Assembly: GCF_002858745.1 (NCBI RefSeq)
Contig: NZ_PJRO01000006.1
Span: forward strand, 1 to 64,000
Length of the DNA: 64,000 bases
Origin: Mesorhizobium loti
GTDB taxonomy: Bacteria; Pseudomonadota; Alphaproteobacteria; Rhizobiales; Rhizobiaceae
Reading direction: 5' to 3'
The notes under the pieces are model-generated. The model made no database searches. It was given only the letters and a program-made list of their open reading frames with translations, and was not told the DNA's origin. Within the stretch, counting starts at the first letter, position 1. Every line of letters starts with the position of its first letter. Of this stretch, positions 38,971-49,496 are shown in pieces. The position numbers and the translations under genes were made by a program.

Positions 38971-39377
38971 TGGCTGTCTCTCGAAACTGGATCGTTCCCT
39001 TCCTCGCGGTGGTGGCTGTTTATCTTGCCGCCGCCGGGCTGCTGGCCGCCTTCGTTCCGGTCCAGGATGGCGTGCGCGCCTGGGGCGCGCCACTGATCGC
39101 CGGCGGCTGGATGGCCTGGACCTTCCCGACTGCCATGTTCTTCCTGACTATTTTCGGCATCCTGTCGCTGATGGCGGTGTGGGAATATGCGGTGCCAGGT
39201 GGCAATCCACGCGTTGGCGTGCTGCGCTTCGAGACGACGCGCGGCGATCGTCTCTTCGTTTCGCTGCTCGGCAGCGCCTTCATCCATCTCGCTTGGCTGG
39301 GTCTTGTCGGGGCCAGCCTGTGGTGGGCTCTCGCTCTCTCCGTTGTCTACGCAATAGCGGTGTTCCGCTACGTATAG
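38970..39377 (+). CDS. glpU: Small membrane protein GlpU (DUF2160)
   Basis: 135 residues with four hydrophobic segments: about 8-28, 38-62, 88-112 and 115-133. Sequence blocks such as GGWMAWTFPTAMFFLTIFG and WEYAVPGGNPRVGVLRFETTRGDRLF identify DUF2160, found only in rhizobial-type glycerol loci. Its role in transport is unknown. ATG 38970 has GGAGGG four bases upstream; ATG 38967 is in frame but too close to it. Confidence 0.88.
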
Positions 39378-39454
39378 AGGGAGAAAACTGTCGGGGAGGT
39401 GGCGATCCGGCCGCCGATCCGGATCATATTAAAAACTGATTTTGGAGGAGACCT

Positions 39455-41179
39455 ATGCGACGGCAATTTCTGATATCGACCACCGCGCTTGCCCTGCTTG
39501 CTGGCATGGGCAACGCCTACGCTGGCATGGATGAGGCGAAAGCCTTCCTGGACAAGGAAATAGGCGACGTGTCGACGCTTTCGCGCGCCGACCAGGAAAA
39601 GGAAATGCAGTGGTTCATCGACGCCGCCAAGCCGTTCGCCGGCATGGAGATCAAGGTGGTGTCGGAAACCATCACCACGCACTCCTATGAATCGGAAGTG
39701 CTGGCGCCGGCCTTTTCGGCGATCACCGGCATCAAGCTGACGCACGACCTGATCCAGGAAGGCGACGTTGTCGAAAAGATCCAGACCCAGATGCAGACGG
39801 GTCAGAACCTTTACGATGGCTGGGTCAACGATTCCGACCTGATCGGCACGCATTGGCGTTACAAGCAGGTGCGCAACCTGACCGACTGGATGGCGAACGA
39901 AGGCAAGGATGTCACCAATCCGAACCTCGACCTCGCCGACTTCATCGGCACGTCGTTCACCTCGGCCCCAGACAAGAAGCTTTATCAGTTGCCTGACCAG
40001 CAGTTCGCGAACCTCTACTGGTTCCGCTACGACTGGTTCAACGACGAGAAGAACAAGGCCGATTTCAAGGCGAAGTATGGTTACGACCTCGGCGTGCCGG
40101 TCAATTGGTCGGCTTATGAAGATATCGCCGAGTTCTTCACCGGTCGCGAGGTCGAGGGCAAGAAGGTCTTCGGCCATATGGACTACGGCAAGAAGGACCC
40201 GTCGCTGGGCTGGCGCTTCACCGACGCATGGCTGTCCATGGCCGGCAACGGCGACAAGGGCATCCCGAACGGCCTGCCCGTTGACGAATGGGGCATCAAG
40301 GTCAACGAAAAGTCGCAGCCTGTCGGTTCCTGCGTGGCGCGCGGCGGCGACACCAACGGCCCGGCCTCGGTCTATGCCATCCAGAAATATCTGGACTGGC
40401 TGAAGGCCTATGCTCCGGCTGAAGCCCAGGGCATGACCTTCTCCGAAAGTGGCCCGGTTCCGGCGCAGGGCAACATCGCCCAGCAGATGTTCTGGTACAC
40501 CGCCTTTACCGCCGACATGGTCAAGGACGGCCTGCCGGTGGTGAATGCCGACGGCACGCCGAAGTGGCGCATGGCGCCGAGCCCGCATGGCGTCTACTGG
40601 AAGGACGGCATGAAGCTCGGCTACCAGGACGTCGGTTCCTGGACGCTGATGAAGTCGACGCCGGATGATCGCGCCAAGGCCGCCTGGCTTTATGCGCAGT
40701 TCGTCACCTCGAAGACGATCGACGTGAAGAAGAGCCATGTCGGTCTCACCTTCATCCGCGAGAGCACGATCCACCACAAGAGCTTCACGGACCGTGCGCC
40801 GAAGCTCGGCGGTCTGATCGAGTTCTACCGTTCGCCGGCCCGCGTGCAGTGGTCGCCGACGGGCACCAATGTGCCGGACTATCCGAAGCTGGCACAGTTG
40901 TGGTGGCAGGCAATCGGCGATGCATCTTCCGGTGCCAAGACCGCGCAGGAAGCGATGGATTCGCTGTGCGCCGAGCAGGAGAAGGTGATGGGCCGTCTCG
41001 AGAAGGCCGGCGTGCAGGGTGAGATCGGTCCCAAACTCGCCGAAGAGCACGATCTCGAATACTGGAACAAGGATGCCGTCTCGAAGGGCAACCTTGCACC
41101 GCAGCTCAAGATCGAGCCCGAGAAGGACAAGCCGATCACCATCAACTACGACGAACTGGTGAAGAGCTGGCAGAAGTAA
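39455..41179 (+). CDS. glpV: Glycerol ABC transporter substrate-binding protein GlpV
   Basis: 574 residues, large for a family 1 binding protein (usually 400-450). A Sec signal covers residues 1-23 ([18 protein letters not shown]), then the two-lobed periplasmic domain, with [21 protein letters not shown] and [20 protein letters not shown] near the N-lobe. The C-terminal 100 or so residues (after [20 protein letters not shown]) extend the usual fold. GGAGGAGA precedes ATG 39455. In Rhizobium this locus is required for glycerol growth. Confidence 0.92.
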   Translation: MRRQFLISTTALALLAGMGNAYAGMDEAKAFLDKEIGDVSTLSRADQEKEMQWFIDAAKPFAGMEIKVVSETITTHSYESEVLAPAFSAITGIKLTHDLIQEGDVVEKIQTQMQTGQNLYDGWVNDSDLIGTHWRYKQVRNLTDWMANEGKDVTNPNLDLADFIGTSFTSAPDKKLYQLPDQQFANLYWFRYDWFNDEKNKADFKAKYGYDLGVPVNWSAYEDIAEFFTGREVEGKKVFGHMDYGKKDPSLGWRFTDAWLSMAGNGDKGIPNGLPVDEWGIKVNEKSQPVGSCVARGGDTNGPASVYAIQKYLDWLKAYAPAEAQGMTFSESGPVPAQGNIAQQMFWYTAFTADMVKDGLPVVNADGTPKWRMAPSPHGVYWKDGMKLGYQDVGSWTLMKSTPDDRAKAAWLYAQFVTSKTIDVKKSHVGLTFIRESTIHHKSFTDRAPKLGGLIEFYRSPARVQWSPTGTNVPDYPKLAQLWWQAIGDASSGAKTAQEAMDSLCAEQEKVMGRLEKAGVQGEIGPKLAEEHDLEYWNKDAVSKGNLAPQLKIEPEKDKPITINYDELVKSWQK

Positions 41180-41184
41180 CATGG

Positions 41185-41242
41185 TGCGGGCCAGGGCCCG
41201 CATCCAGAATTGGGGGAGGCGGCGTTATGCCGTCTCCCTTCT
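41185..41242 (+). promoter_or_regulatory. Two RNA hairpins between glpV and glpK
   Basis: TGCGGGC...GCCCGCA (41185-41102-type stem, 41185-41202 region) and GGGAGGCGGC...GCCGTCTCCC (41214-41238), the second followed by TTCTC. Neither has a strong T-run, so they may stabilise the upstream mRNA or act as a partial terminator that lowers glpK expression relative to the transporter. Confidence 0.5.
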
Positions 41243-41264
41243 CGTATCGCAAAGAGGGGAAAAG

Positions 41265-42755
41265 ATGACAGGCTTCGTGTTAGCGATCGACCAGGGCACG
41301 ACATCCTCGCGTGCGATCCTGTTCGACGGCGCCATGAAGGTTGCCGGAGTTGGCCAGCAGGAATTCACCCAGCATTTTCCGGCATCAGGTTGGGTCGAGC
41401 ATGATCCCGAAGAGATCTGGGCAAGCGTCGTCCATACCGTCAAGGCAGCGCTGAAGAAGGCGAGCTGCAAGGCCTCAGACGTTGCTGCGATCGGCATCAC
41501 AAACCAGCGCGAGACAGTCGTCATCTGGGACAAGGCCACCGGCAAGCCGATCCACAATGCCATCGTATGGCAGGACCGCCGCACTGCACCGCTTTGCGCC
41601 AAGCTGCGCAAGCAGGGCCTGGAGCCGAAATTCACCAAGAAGACCGGTCTGCTGCTCGATCCCTATTTTTCCGGAACCAAGATTGCCTGGATGCTGGACA
41701 AGGTGAAAGGTGCGAGGAAGCGCGCCGAACGTGGCGAGCTGCTGGCCGGAACCATCGACAGTTTCCTGATCTGGCGCCTGACTGGCGGCAAGGTGCACGC
41801 CACCGATGCCACCAACGCTTCGCGCACGCTGGTCTACAACATCGCCACCAATGCATGGGACGATGAGCTGCTGCGCATCCTGGACATCCCGGCGCAATTG
41901 CTGCCGCAGGTGAAAGACTGCGCCGATGATTTTGGCGTAACGGAGAAAAATCTGTTCGGCGCCGAAATCAAGATTCTCGGCGTTGCGGGCGACCAGCAGG
42001 CAGCCACGATCGGACAAGCCTGCTTCGAGCCGGGCATGATGAAATCCACCTATGGAACGGGCTGTTTTGCGCTGCTCAACACCGGTGCCGACATCGTGCG
42101 CTCGAAGAACCGGCTGCTGACAACCATTGCGTACCGCCTGAACGGCAGGACCACCTATGCGCTGGAGGGCTCGATCTTCGTCGCGGGTGCGGCTGTGCAA
42201 TGGCTGCGCGACGGCATCAAGGTGATCGGCAAGGCTGAACACAGCGGCGAACTTGCTGCGCACGCCGACGACGCGCAGAACGTCTATCTGGTGCCGGCCT
42301 TCGTCGGACTTGGTGCGCCGCATTGGGATGCCGACGCGCGTGGCGCCATTTACGGGCTGACGCGCAATTCCGGCCCGGCGGAATTCGCCCGCGCTGCGCT
42401 GGAATCAGTTGCCTTTCAGACGCGCGACCTGCTCGATGCGATGAAGAAGGACTGGAAGAGGAGCAACGGCAAGACGGTGCTGCGGGTCGATGGCGGCATG
42501 GTGGCCTCTGCCTGGACCATGCAGCGACTGGCCGACGTGCTGGACGCGCCGGTTGATCGCCCAACGATTCTGGAGACAACCGCGCTCGGTGCTGCCTGGC
42601 TGGCTGGTTCGAAGGCCGGGGTCTGGCCAAAGATGAAGGACTTCGCCAAGGCCTGGTCGCTCGACCGCCGCTTCACGCCCCAGATGGACGACAAGCTGCG
42701 TGCCGCGAAACTCAAGGGCTGGCACGATGCGGTGAAGCGGACGCTGACGACGTAA
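41265..42755 (+). CDS. glpK: Glycerol kinase
   Basis: A 496-residue kinase that phosphorylates glycerol to glycerol 3-phosphate. FGGY-family marks: [54 protein letters not shown] and the ATP-binding [14 protein letters not shown]. The substrate-binding acid/base Asp is in [16 protein letters not shown] precedes ATG 41265. Last gene of the glp operon; a terminator follows at 42789. Confidence 0.97.
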   Translation: MTGFVLAIDQGTTSSRAILFDGAMKVAGVGQQEFTQHFPASGWVEHDPEEIWASVVHTVKAALKKASCKASDVAAIGITNQRETVVIWDKATGKPIHNAIVWQDRRTAPLCAKLRKQGLEPKFTKKTGLLLDPYFSGTKIAWMLDKVKGARKRAERGELLAGTIDSFLIWRLTGGKVHATDATNASRTLVYNIATNAWDDELLRILDIPAQLLPQVKDCADDFGVTEKNLFGAEIKILGVAGDQQAATIGQACFEPGMMKSTYGTGCFALLNTGADIVRSKNRLLTTIAYRLNGRTTYALEGSIFVAGAAVQWLRDGIKVIGKAEHSGELAAHADDAQNVYLVPAFVGLGAPHWDADARGAIYGLTRNSGPAEFARAALESVAFQTRDLLDAMKKDWKRSNGKTVLRVDGGMVASAWTMQRLADVLDAPVDRPTILETTALGAAWLAGSKAGVWPKMKDFAKAWSLDRRFTPQMDDKLRAAKLKGWHDAVKRTLTT

Positions 42756-42788
42756 TTTGCCGGTTCGGACCTCGTATACGCCGGGAAT

Positions 42789-42827
42789 AAGCCGGTTGTT
42801 TGCAACGGTTTGGAAATCGGCTTTTTT
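42789..42827 (+). terminator. glpK terminator
   Basis: AAGCCG (42789-42794) pairs with CGGCTT (42818-42823) with partial inner pairing, followed by TTTT. Confidence 0.6.
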
Positions 42828-42939
42828 ACGGTTGACCATGGGGGGCACTCTCCCTATGTTCCGCCCACTTTTCAGGCGGGCCGATATTTGGAAACGCGAT
42901 CGGCAATGCCGGCGTCGTTCCAGGACGAAACGCCAGGAT

Positions 42940-43014
42940 GGGCCGGTAGCTCAGCGGTAGAGCACGTGACTTTTAATCATGTGGTCGAGGGTTCGATCCC
43001 CTCCCGGCTCACCA
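42940..43014 (+). tRNA. tRNA-Lys (TTT)
   Basis: Acceptor GGGCCGG (42940-42946) pairs with CCGGCTC (43004-43010, one G-U), discriminator A and encoded CCA (43012-43014). The anticodon loop ACTTTTAAT gives anticodon TTT. D and T arms (GGTTCGATCCC) are intact. 75 nt. Confidence 0.96.
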
Positions 43015-43125
43015 TCCTAACCAGCTGAAAATTTTACATTGTTCTAAACTAGAGGGCTGTTACGCTGTGCAAAACGTGCGTGGCCCAATTGCCTGTTTCG
43101 ATGCCCGCAGCACAGTGGGCCCATC

Positions 43126-43518
43126 ATGGCGGCGGAGTTGGATACAGTCCTTTTCGAAATGGCGGTGCGGGCTGCCGGCGCGCTGCCGACCAGTTTTTCG
43201 GAAAAAGTGACGGATATCGCCACGCGTACGGCGGGGCTGCTGGCTTTCGACGTCCGGGTCGAAGGGGATTACCGCTTCCAGCGTATCGCAGGTATCCGGT
43301 ATGACGGCGATATCGGCATCCTGGCGTTGACGAAGAACGGCCAATCCGTGGACAGCTGCCGGGTCAACGGTGCGCTGGCAAGCTTTATCGAGCCGCTGGA
43401 GAGCTGGAATGGCCTGTCCCTGCAGGCACAGGCGCAGACCGATATCCTTGGCCATACCAGTCTGCTGGTTGCTGCGCTGAGGAATGCCGGCAACCTGCCC
43501 AACCGGTCGACCGATTGA
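43126..43518 (+). CDS. Hypothetical protein
   Basis: 130 residues, no signal peptide or membrane span. The composition is protein-like, with mixed strands and helices (VTDIATRTAGLLAFDVRVEGDYRFQ), but I recognise no domain. The ribosome binding site before ATG 43126 is weak. An overlapping reverse-strand frame exists but looks less natural. It lies 111 bp after tRNA-Lys and is convergent with metC. Confidence 0.5.
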   Translation: MAAELDTVLFEMAVRAAGALPTSFSEKVTDIATRTAGLLAFDVRVEGDYRFQRIAGIRYDGDIGILALTKNGQSVDSCRVNGALASFIEPLESWNGLSLQAQAQTDILGHTSLLVAALRNAGNLPNRSTD

Positions 43519-43534
43519 GCTGCGGCGCGCTGTG

Positions 43535-44704
43535 TCAGGCGTTGTTGGCGGCCATCAGGCCGGCTGCCAGATCAGCCTTCAGGTCCTCGACATCCTCCAA
43601 TCCGATCTGCAAGCGGATCAGTGGGCCTTCGTAGGGGCCGTTGGCGATCGTGCGGTCGCCTAGGAAGACCGGCACGGCAAGGCTTTCGTAGCCACCCCAG
43701 GAATAGCCGAGGCCGAAGATCTTGAGTGCATCCAGGAAAGCGTGCGCCTGTTTCTGGCCGCCGCTGGCGAGCACGATGGAAAAGACGCCGCTGGCGCCGC
43801 TGAAGTCGCGCTTCCACAGCGCGTGATCGGGATGGCTCGGCAAAGCCGGGTGGAGCACGCGAGCGACACCAGGCTGCGTTTCCAGCCAGCTGGCGATCTC
43901 CAAAGCGTTCTTGCCGTGATGCTCCAGCCGGACCCCCATCGTGCGCAGCCCGCGCAGAACCTGATAGACGTCGTTGGGGCCAGCGCAGCAGCCTAGCGCA
44001 TCGAAGCCGCCGAGCAATTTCGGCCAACAGGCCTCATTGGCCGAAACAGTGCCCAGCAGCACGTCCGAATGGCCGCCGGGATATTTGGTGGCGGCATGGA
44101 TGGAGATATCGACACCGTGATCGAGGGGACGAAGATACAGCGGCGTCGCCCAGGTGTTGTCCATCATGACCACTGCGCCGATGGCGTGCGCTGCCTTGGC
44201 GATCGCCGGGATGTCCTGGACTTCATACGTGTTCGATGCAGGCGATTCAGTGAACACGATCCTGGTATTTGGTCGGAACAGGGTCTTGATGTCGGCGCCG
44301 ATGCGCGGTTCGTAATATTCTACATCGACGCCCATGCGCTTCAGCATGGTGTCGCAGAAATGCCGGGTCGGCCGGTAGATGCTGTCGACCACCAGGATGT
44401 GGTCGCCGGCGGAGGCGAATGCGAGCAGCGGCACGGTCACCGCTGCCAGGCCCGACGGCACGATGATGGTGCCGACCGAGCCCTCGAGTTCATCGATGGC
44501 GGCAGCCAGCGCGTCCGACGTGGGCGTCCCATGTGTGCCATACGTGTATTTCTGGCTGCGCGAGTTCATGGTGGCGGCATCGGGGTAGAGAACGGTGGAG
44601 GCATGCACCACCGGCGGATTGACGAAGCCGAAGAAATCACGCGGGTCGTTGCCGCCATGGGCGAGCCGCGTGTTGATGCCCCAATTGCCGTTGTTTTTTG
44701 CCAT
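43535..44704 (-). CDS. metC: Cystathionine beta-lyase
   Basis: A 389-residue PLP enzyme of the Cys/Met-metabolism family that cleaves cystathionine to homocysteine. The cofactor lysine is Lys207 (SIHAATKYPGGHSD). Other marks are TVLYPDAATM, KYTYGTHGTPT and GLGYSWGGYESL, the last typical of beta-lyases. ATG 44704 has AGGA upstream; the frame continues to 44884 without family support. It is divergent from aapJ. In Rhizobium leguminosarum metC also neighbours aapJQMP. Confidence 0.92.
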   Translation of the reverse strand: MAKNNGNWGINTRLAHGGNDPRDFFGFVNPPVVHASTVLYPDAATMNSRSQKYTYGTHGTPTSDALAAAIDELEGSVGTIIVPSGLAAVTVPLLAFASAGDHILVVDSIYRPTRHFCDTMLKRMGVDVEYYEPRIGADIKTLFRPNTRIVFTESPASNTYEVQDIPAIAKAAHAIGAVVMMDNTWATPLYLRPLDHGVDISIHAATKYPGGHSDVLLGTVSANEACWPKLLGGFDALGCCAGPNDVYQVLRGLRTMGVRLEHHGKNALEIASWLETQPGVARVLHPALPSHPDHALWKRDFSGASGVFSIVLASGGQKQAHAFLDALKIFGLGYSWGGYESLAVPVFLGDRTIANGPYEGPLIRLQIGLEDVEDLKADLAAGLMAANNA

Positions 44705-45103
44705 GATCCTGCTGCCTGCTGAGGTTGCGAAGGGATAGAGCGGGCAGGGCGACTGCGCAACCACCGGGTGGTTGCCAGCATCGCGCTTCAGGTGGACCAG
44801 CAGGGTGAAACTAGCTCTGCTTTTTGAGCAATTTTGAGTTGAATTTCGTCGATCCGCCGAACAGCGCACCAACTGCCGACGCATGTTTGTTCGAGCGTCG
44901 ATATTATTTGCCTGTTGGTTGCCACGGTTCGGTCATTTTTCTTGACCTCACGGGAATTATCGCCTTCGATGCTCTTCGTGAACGGGAACAGCTCATGCGT
45001 CGGCTAGAGAGAGCCGCGTTCCGGAAGTGGGCCGGAATGGCTGCTGGGGTTCGCACAAAAAATCGGGCAATGCGCCCAAACAACCGAAAAGGGTCTGAGG
45101 GTT
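44705..45103. other. Divergent metC/aapJ control region
   Basis: No gene seen in this 399-bp gap. A possible aapJ promoter is TTGACC (44942-44947), 17-bp spacer, TTCGAT (44965-44970). A plus-strand frame at 44824-45258 runs into aapJ in another frame and is a shadow. No recognisable NtrC or sigma-54 site. Confidence 0.4.
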
Positions 45104-46135
45104 ATGAAACACATTGCAATCGGCATTCTGGCGGCGGCGACCATGGGTCTGATGGCGTCCGCTGCTACGGCCGCAAGCACTTTGGAGGCCGTCAAGGCCA
45201 AGGGGTTTGTCCAGTGCGGCGTCAACACCGGTCTCTCTGGCTTCTCGTCGCCGGATGACAAGGGTGAATGGAAGGGCCTGGACGCCGATTTCTGCCGCGC
45301 GGTTGCAGCCGCCGTTTTCGGTGATGGCACCAAGGTCAAGTTCACGCCGCTGTCGGCCAAGGAGCGTTTCACCGCCCTGCAGTCGGGCGAGATCGATCTC
45401 CTGTCGCGCAACACAACCTGGACGATCAACCGCGACACCGCGCTTGGTCTGAACTTCGCCGGCGTCACCTATTATGACGGTCAGGGCTTCATGGTGAATG
45501 CCAAGAAGCTGCCGGGCGTCAATTCGGCACTCCAGCTTTCGGGCGCGGCGGTCTGCGTGCAATCGGGCACGACCACCGAGCTCAACCTTGCCGACTACTT
45601 CAAGGCAAACAAGATGGAGTACAATCCGGTCGTCTTCGAGAAGGTCGAGGAAGCCAATGCGGCTTATGATTCAGGCCGTTGCGACGCCTATACGACCGAC
45701 CAGTCGGGCCTCTACGGCATTCGCTTGACACTGTCGTCGCCGGGCGACCACGTCGTTCTGCCGGAGATCATCTCCAAGGAGCCGCTCGGGCCGGCCGTGC
45801 GCCAGGGTGACGACCAGTGGTACCACATCGTGAAGTGGACCTACTTCGCCCTCCTGCAGGCGGAAGAGCTCGGCATCACCCAGGCCAATGTCGACGAGCT
45901 GAAGGCTTCGGGTGGTCCTGAAGTGAAGCGCGTGCTCGGCCAGGAAGCCGACACCAAGCTCGGCACCGATCTCGGCGTCACCAACGACTGGGTCGTCAAC
46001 ATCGTCAAGTCCGTGGGCAACTACGGTGAAATGTTCGAGCGCAATGTCGGTGCCGGCAGCCCGCTCAAGATCGCACGTGGCCTGAATGGCCTCTGGACGA
46101 AGGGCGGCCTGCAATACGCTCCGCCGATCCGCTGA
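45104..46135 (+). CDS. aapJ: General L-amino acid ABC transporter binding protein AapJ
   Basis: 343 residues with a signal peptide (residues 1-23, ending SAATAAS). Family 3 solute-binding domain: VQCGVNTGLSGFSSPDDKGEWKGLDADFCRAVAAA and the ligand-gripping LLSRNTTWTINRDT, CVQSGTTTELNLADYF. AapJ binds many polar amino acids. Start ATG 45104. A stable hairpin follows (46149-46174), which probably lets the binding protein be made in excess over the membrane parts. Confidence 0.94.
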   Translation: MKHIAIGILAAATMGLMASAATAASTLEAVKAKGFVQCGVNTGLSGFSSPDDKGEWKGLDADFCRAVAAAVFGDGTKVKFTPLSAKERFTALQSGEIDLLSRNTTWTINRDTALGLNFAGVTYYDGQGFMVNAKKLPGVNSALQLSGAAVCVQSGTTTELNLADYFKANKMEYNPVVFEKVEEANAAYDSGRCDAYTTDQSGLYGIRLTLSSPGDHVVLPEIISKEPLGPAVRQGDDQWYHIVKWTYFALLQAEELGITQANVDELKASGGPEVKRVLGQEADTKLGTDLGVTNDWVVNIVKSVGNYGEMFERNVGAGSPLKIARGLNGLWTKGGLQYAPPIR

Positions 46136-46148
46136 TCGAGAATACCGT

Positions 46149-46180
46149 CAGGGAGGTGGCTTGCTGCCTCCCTGTTTCTC
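46149..46180 (+). promoter_or_regulatory. Hairpin between aapJ and aapQ
   Basis: CAGGGAGG (46149-46156) pairs with CCTCCCTG (46167-46174), followed by TTTCTC. A likely partial terminator or mRNA-stabilising stem between the binding protein and the permease genes. Confidence 0.6.
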
Positions 46181-46197
46181 ATTCAGGGGATTGACCC

Positions 46198-47385
46198 ATG
46201 GCATCGCAGGAAGTTCTTCGCGAGGAGCCCACTCGCGGCTCCTTGATCAATGACCCGAGAGTCCGCAGCATCTTCATCCAGGTCGTCGCCGCCCTGGCGC
46301 TGGTCTTGTGCATCTGGTGGATCGTCGGCAATACCATAGACAATCTGCAACGCTTGCACATTGCCTCTGGCTTTGCCTTTCTCAAGGGACGCGCCGGCTT
46401 CGATATTGCTGACAGCGCCATCGCTTATTCATCGGACAACACCTATGGCCGCGCCATCCTTGTCGGCTTGATCAATACCGCTATCGTGGCTCTTGCCGGC
46501 ATCGTCACGGCAACGATCATCGGTTTCATGGTCGGTATCGGCCGGCTCTCCAACAACTGGCTGATCCGCAAGATCTGCACGGTCTATGTCGAGGTGTTTC
46601 GCAACATTCCGCCGTTGCTGGTCATTTTCTTCTGGTATTTCGGCGTGCTGTCGGTGCTGCCGTTGCCGCGCGACAGCATTGGGTTGCCGTTCGGCTCATT
46701 CCTCAACAGTCGCGGTTTCTATTTCCCGCGCGCCGTTTGGGGCGAGGGCTCGTGGTTGATCTTCCTGGCCCTTGTCCTGGCGATTGCGATGTCGTGGTTC
46801 GTCGCTCGCAAGGCGCGCCAGAGGCAAATGGCGACCGGCCAGCAGTTTCCGGTGTTCTGGACATCGGTGGCACTGATCGTCGGATTGCCGTTGCTCGCCT
46901 ATATCGTTAGCGGCTTTCCGCTGACCTTCGATCTGCCAAAGAAATCGACGTTCAACCTGACCGGCGGGTTCCAGGTGAAGCCTGAGTTCCTGTCGCTCTA
47001 TCTTGCGCTATCGTTCTACACTGCCGCCTTCATCGCGGAGATCGTGCGCGCTGGTGTTCGCGGCGTGAGTCACGGGCAGACCGAGGCTGCAGGCGCGCTA
47101 GGACTGAGATCGGGACCGATCCTTCGCCTTGTCGTCGTTCCGCAGGCGATGCGCATCGTCATTCCGCCCTTGACCAGCCAGTATCTCAACCTGACCAAGA
47201 ATTCTTCGCTGGCCATCGCGATCGGCTATCCGGACCTGACAGCCATCGCTGGAACGGTGCTGAACCAGACCGGCCAGGCGATCGAACCCGTGTTGATCAT
47301 GATGGCGGTCTATCTCGGGCTCAGCCTGTTGACGTCGGCCATTATGAACGTGGTCAATGCCAAGATGGCGCTGGTGGAGAGGTAA
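46198..47385 (+). CDS. aapQ: Amino acid ABC transporter permease AapQ
   Basis: 395 residues, long for a His/Glu/Gln-type permease because of an N-terminal span and a large insert (about residues 140-250) typical of AapQ/BztB. The permease core holds [39 protein letters not shown], the EAA loop contacting Aap[24 protein letters not shown] begins the core. ATG 46198, four bases between its stop and aapM. Confidence 0.93.
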   Translation: MASQEVLREEPTRGSLINDPRVRSIFIQVVAALALVLCIWWIVGNTIDNLQRLHIASGFAFLKGRAGFDIADSAIAYSSDNTYGRAILVGLINTAIVALAGIVTATIIGFMVGIGRLSNNWLIRKICTVYVEVFRNIPPLLVIFFWYFGVLSVLPLPRDSIGLPFGSFLNSRGFYFPRAVWGEGSWLIFLALVLAIAMSWFVARKARQRQMATGQQFPVFWTSVALIVGLPLLAYIVSGFPLTFDLPKKSTFNLTGGFQVKPEFLSLYLALSFYTAAFIAEIVRAGVRGVSHGQTEAAGALGLRSGPILRLVVVPQAMRIVIPPLTSQYLNLTKNSSLAIAIGYPDLTAIAGTVLNQTGQAIEPVLIMMAVYLGLSLLTSAIMNVVNAKMALVER

Positions 47386-47389
47386 GGTC

Positions 47390-48547
47390 ATGACACAGAC
47401 TGATCTTTCCTGGGTTCGTACCGAGATGGCGCAGGCAATGCCTGCGCCAGCCGGAGAGCGAGGGCTGGTTGCCTGGGTTCGCAAGAACCTTTTTGCCTCG
47501 GTTGGCGATACCATCCTGACCCTCCTGGGGTTGTTGCTGGTTGCCATGATCCTGCCATCGATCATCAATTGGGCGTTCGTCCAGGCTCAATGGACGGGGC
47601 CTGATCGAACGGTCTGCGCAACCGTGGCACAGGGCGGTATCCAGCCAGATGGCTGGTCTGGTGCGTGCTGGGCCTTCGTCAATGCCAAATTCGGCCAGTT
47701 CATGTTCGGGCGCTATCCGCTCGAGGAGCGTTGGCGTCCGATCCTGGTCGCCGTTCTGTTCGTAGCACTGCTGGCGCCGCTCTTGATTCCGCGTGCCCCG
47801 CATAAAGGGCTCAATGCGGTGCTGTTCTTCCTGGCGCTGCCGATCGTCGCGTTCATCCTGCTGGTCGGCGGCATGTTCGGCCTGCCACATGTCGAAACGC
47901 CGTTGTGGGGCGGCCTGCTGGTGACGCTGACGCTGTCTTTCGTCGGTATCGTCGTCTCGCTGCCGCTCGGCATCCTGCTGGCACTCGGCCGACGCTCGAA
48001 GATGCCGGTCGTCAAGATGATCTGCATCGTCTTCATCGAGACGATCCGTGGCATCCCGCTGATCACGGTGCTGTTCATGGCGAGCGTGATGCTGCCGCTG
48101 TTCCTGCCAGCGGGGGTCACCTTCGACAAGTTCCTGCGCGCACTGATCGGCGTCTCGCTGTTTGCCGCAGCCTATATGGCGGAAGTGGTGCGCGGCGGTC
48201 TGCAGGCTATCCCGAAGGGACAGTACGAGGGCGCCGATTCGCTGGGGCTCAGCTACTGGCAGAAGATGTACTTCATCGTGCTGCCGCAGGCGCTGAAGCT
48301 GGTCATCCCGGGCATCGTCAACACCTTCATCGGCATGTTCAAGGACACCAGCCTCGTCTACATCATCTCGATGTTCGACCTGCTGGCGATCGTGCGCCAG
48401 AACTTCTCCGACGCCTCGTGGGCATCGCCGCAGACACCGGCGTCAGGGCTTATTTTCGCGGCGGCGGTATTCTGGCTGTTCTGCTTCGGCATGTCCCGCT
48501 ATTCTATGTTCATGGAACGCCGGCTAGACACCGGCCACAAGCGCTGA
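47390..48547 (+). CDS. aapM: Amino acid ABC transporter permease AapM
   Basis: 385 residues, partner permease with an N-terminal extension of about 170 residues including extra spans, as in BztC. EAA loop: [40 protein letters not shown]. The conserved [18 protein letters not shown] segment lies in the extension. ATG 47390 directly after aapQ. Confidence 0.93.
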   Translation: MTQTDLSWVRTEMAQAMPAPAGERGLVAWVRKNLFASVGDTILTLLGLLLVAMILPSIINWAFVQAQWTGPDRTVCATVAQGGIQPDGWSGACWAFVNAKFGQFMFGRYPLEERWRPILVAVLFVALLAPLLIPRAPHKGLNAVLFFLALPIVAFILLVGGMFGLPHVETPLWGGLLVTLTLSFVGIVVSLPLGILLALGRRSKMPVVKMICIVFIETIRGIPLITVLFMASVMLPLFLPAGVTFDKFLRALIGVSLFAAAYMAEVVRGGLQAIPKGQYEGADSLGLSYWQKMYFIVLPQALKLVIPGIVNTFIGMFKDTSLVYIISMFDLLAIVRQNFSDASWASPQTPASGLIFAAAVFWLFCFGMSRYSMFMERRLDTGHKR

Positions 48548-48591
48548 CCGGCAACGATCGGCGCCAGAATCAAGCAAGGGGAAATCGGCTT

Positions 48592-49395
48592 ATGGCCTTA
48601 GAGAATGCAGTCAGCGCGGAAGAGCTGAGCGTCAACACCAAGAAGATGCATATTTCGGACACCGACGTGGCGATCGAAATCGTCGGCATGCACAAGTGGT
48701 ACGGCGAGTTCCATGTGCTGAAGGACATCAACTTGAAGGTGATGCGCGGCGAGCGCATCGTCATCTGTGGTCCTTCGGGCTCGGGCAAGTCGACCATGAT
48801 CCGCTGCATCAACCGGCTGGAAGAGCACCAGAAGGGCAAGATCATTGTCGATGGCAAGGAACTGACCAACGACCTGAAGAAGATCGATGAGGTGCGCCGC
48901 GAGGTCGGCATGGTGTTCCAGCACTTCAACCTGTTCCCGCACCTGACCATTCTGGAGAACTGCACGCTGGCACCGATCTGGGTGCGCAAGATCCCGAAGA
49001 AGCAGGCCGAAGAGACCGCCATGCACTTCCTGAAGCGCGTCAAGATCCCCGAGCAGGCGCATAAATATCCGGGCCAGCTGTCGGGTGGCCAGCAGCAGCG
49101 CGTGGCGATCGCACGTTCGCTGTGCATGAACCCGCGCATCATGCTGTTCGATGAGCCGACCTCGGCGCTCGATCCGGAAATGATCAAGGAAGTGCTGGAG
49201 ACGATGGTCGGTCTTGCCGAAGAGGGCATGACGATGCTGTGCGTGACCCATGAGATGGGCTTCGCGCGCAAGGTCGCCAACCGCGTCATCTTCATGGATC
49301 AGGGCCAGATCGTGGAAGAGAACACGCCGGTCGAGTTCTTCGATCATCCGCGCCACGAACGCACCAAGCTGTTCCTGAGCCAGATCCTGCATTGA
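48592..49395 (+). CDS. aapP: Amino acid ABC transporter ATPase AapP
   Basis: 267 residues. Walker [10 protein letters not shown] (residues 60-68), Q-loop [12 protein letters not shown], signature [15 protein letters not shown], Walker [16 protein letters not shown] and switch His in CVTHEMGFA; all canonical. A 20-residue N-terminal extension precedes the fold. ATG 48592; an internal ATG at 48649 would remove the extension. Last gene of the aap operon. Confidence 0.95.
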   Translation: MALENAVSAEELSVNTKKMHISDTDVAIEIVGMHKWYGEFHVLKDINLKVMRGERIVICGPSGSGKSTMIRCINRLEEHQKGKIIVDGKELTNDLKKIDEVRREVGMVFQHFNLFPHLTILENCTLAPIWVRKIPKKQAEETAMHFLKRVKIPEQAHKYPGQLSGGQQQRVAIARSLCMNPRIMLFDEPTSALDPEMIKEVLETMVGLAEEGMTMLCVTHEMGFARKVANRVIFMDQGQIVEENTPVEFFDHPRHERTKLFLSQILH

Positions 49396-49415
49396 TCGTG
49401 CTGCGGTAGCTCGAC

Positions 49416-49445
49416 AAGGCCCCGTCGCAAGGCGGGGCCTTTTGC
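49416..49445 (+). terminator. aap operon terminator
   Basis: AAGGCCCCG (49416-49424) pairs with CGGGGCCTT (49433-49441), then TTGC. Strong GC stem 20 nt after the aapP stop. Confidence 0.85.
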
Positions 49446-49496
49446 TTGGCGGTTAGAAGGCCTTCCCATGCCAAATGGCTTCAAGGCGACGATGAG

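Noticed and set aside
39368..41203. 611-residue open frame antisense to glpV
   Set aside because: Shadow of a high-GC gene; glpV has signal peptide, ribosome binding site and family match.
44824..45258. Plus-strand frame in the metC/aapJ gap
   Set aside because: Overlaps aapJ in another frame; no ribosome binding site or domain.
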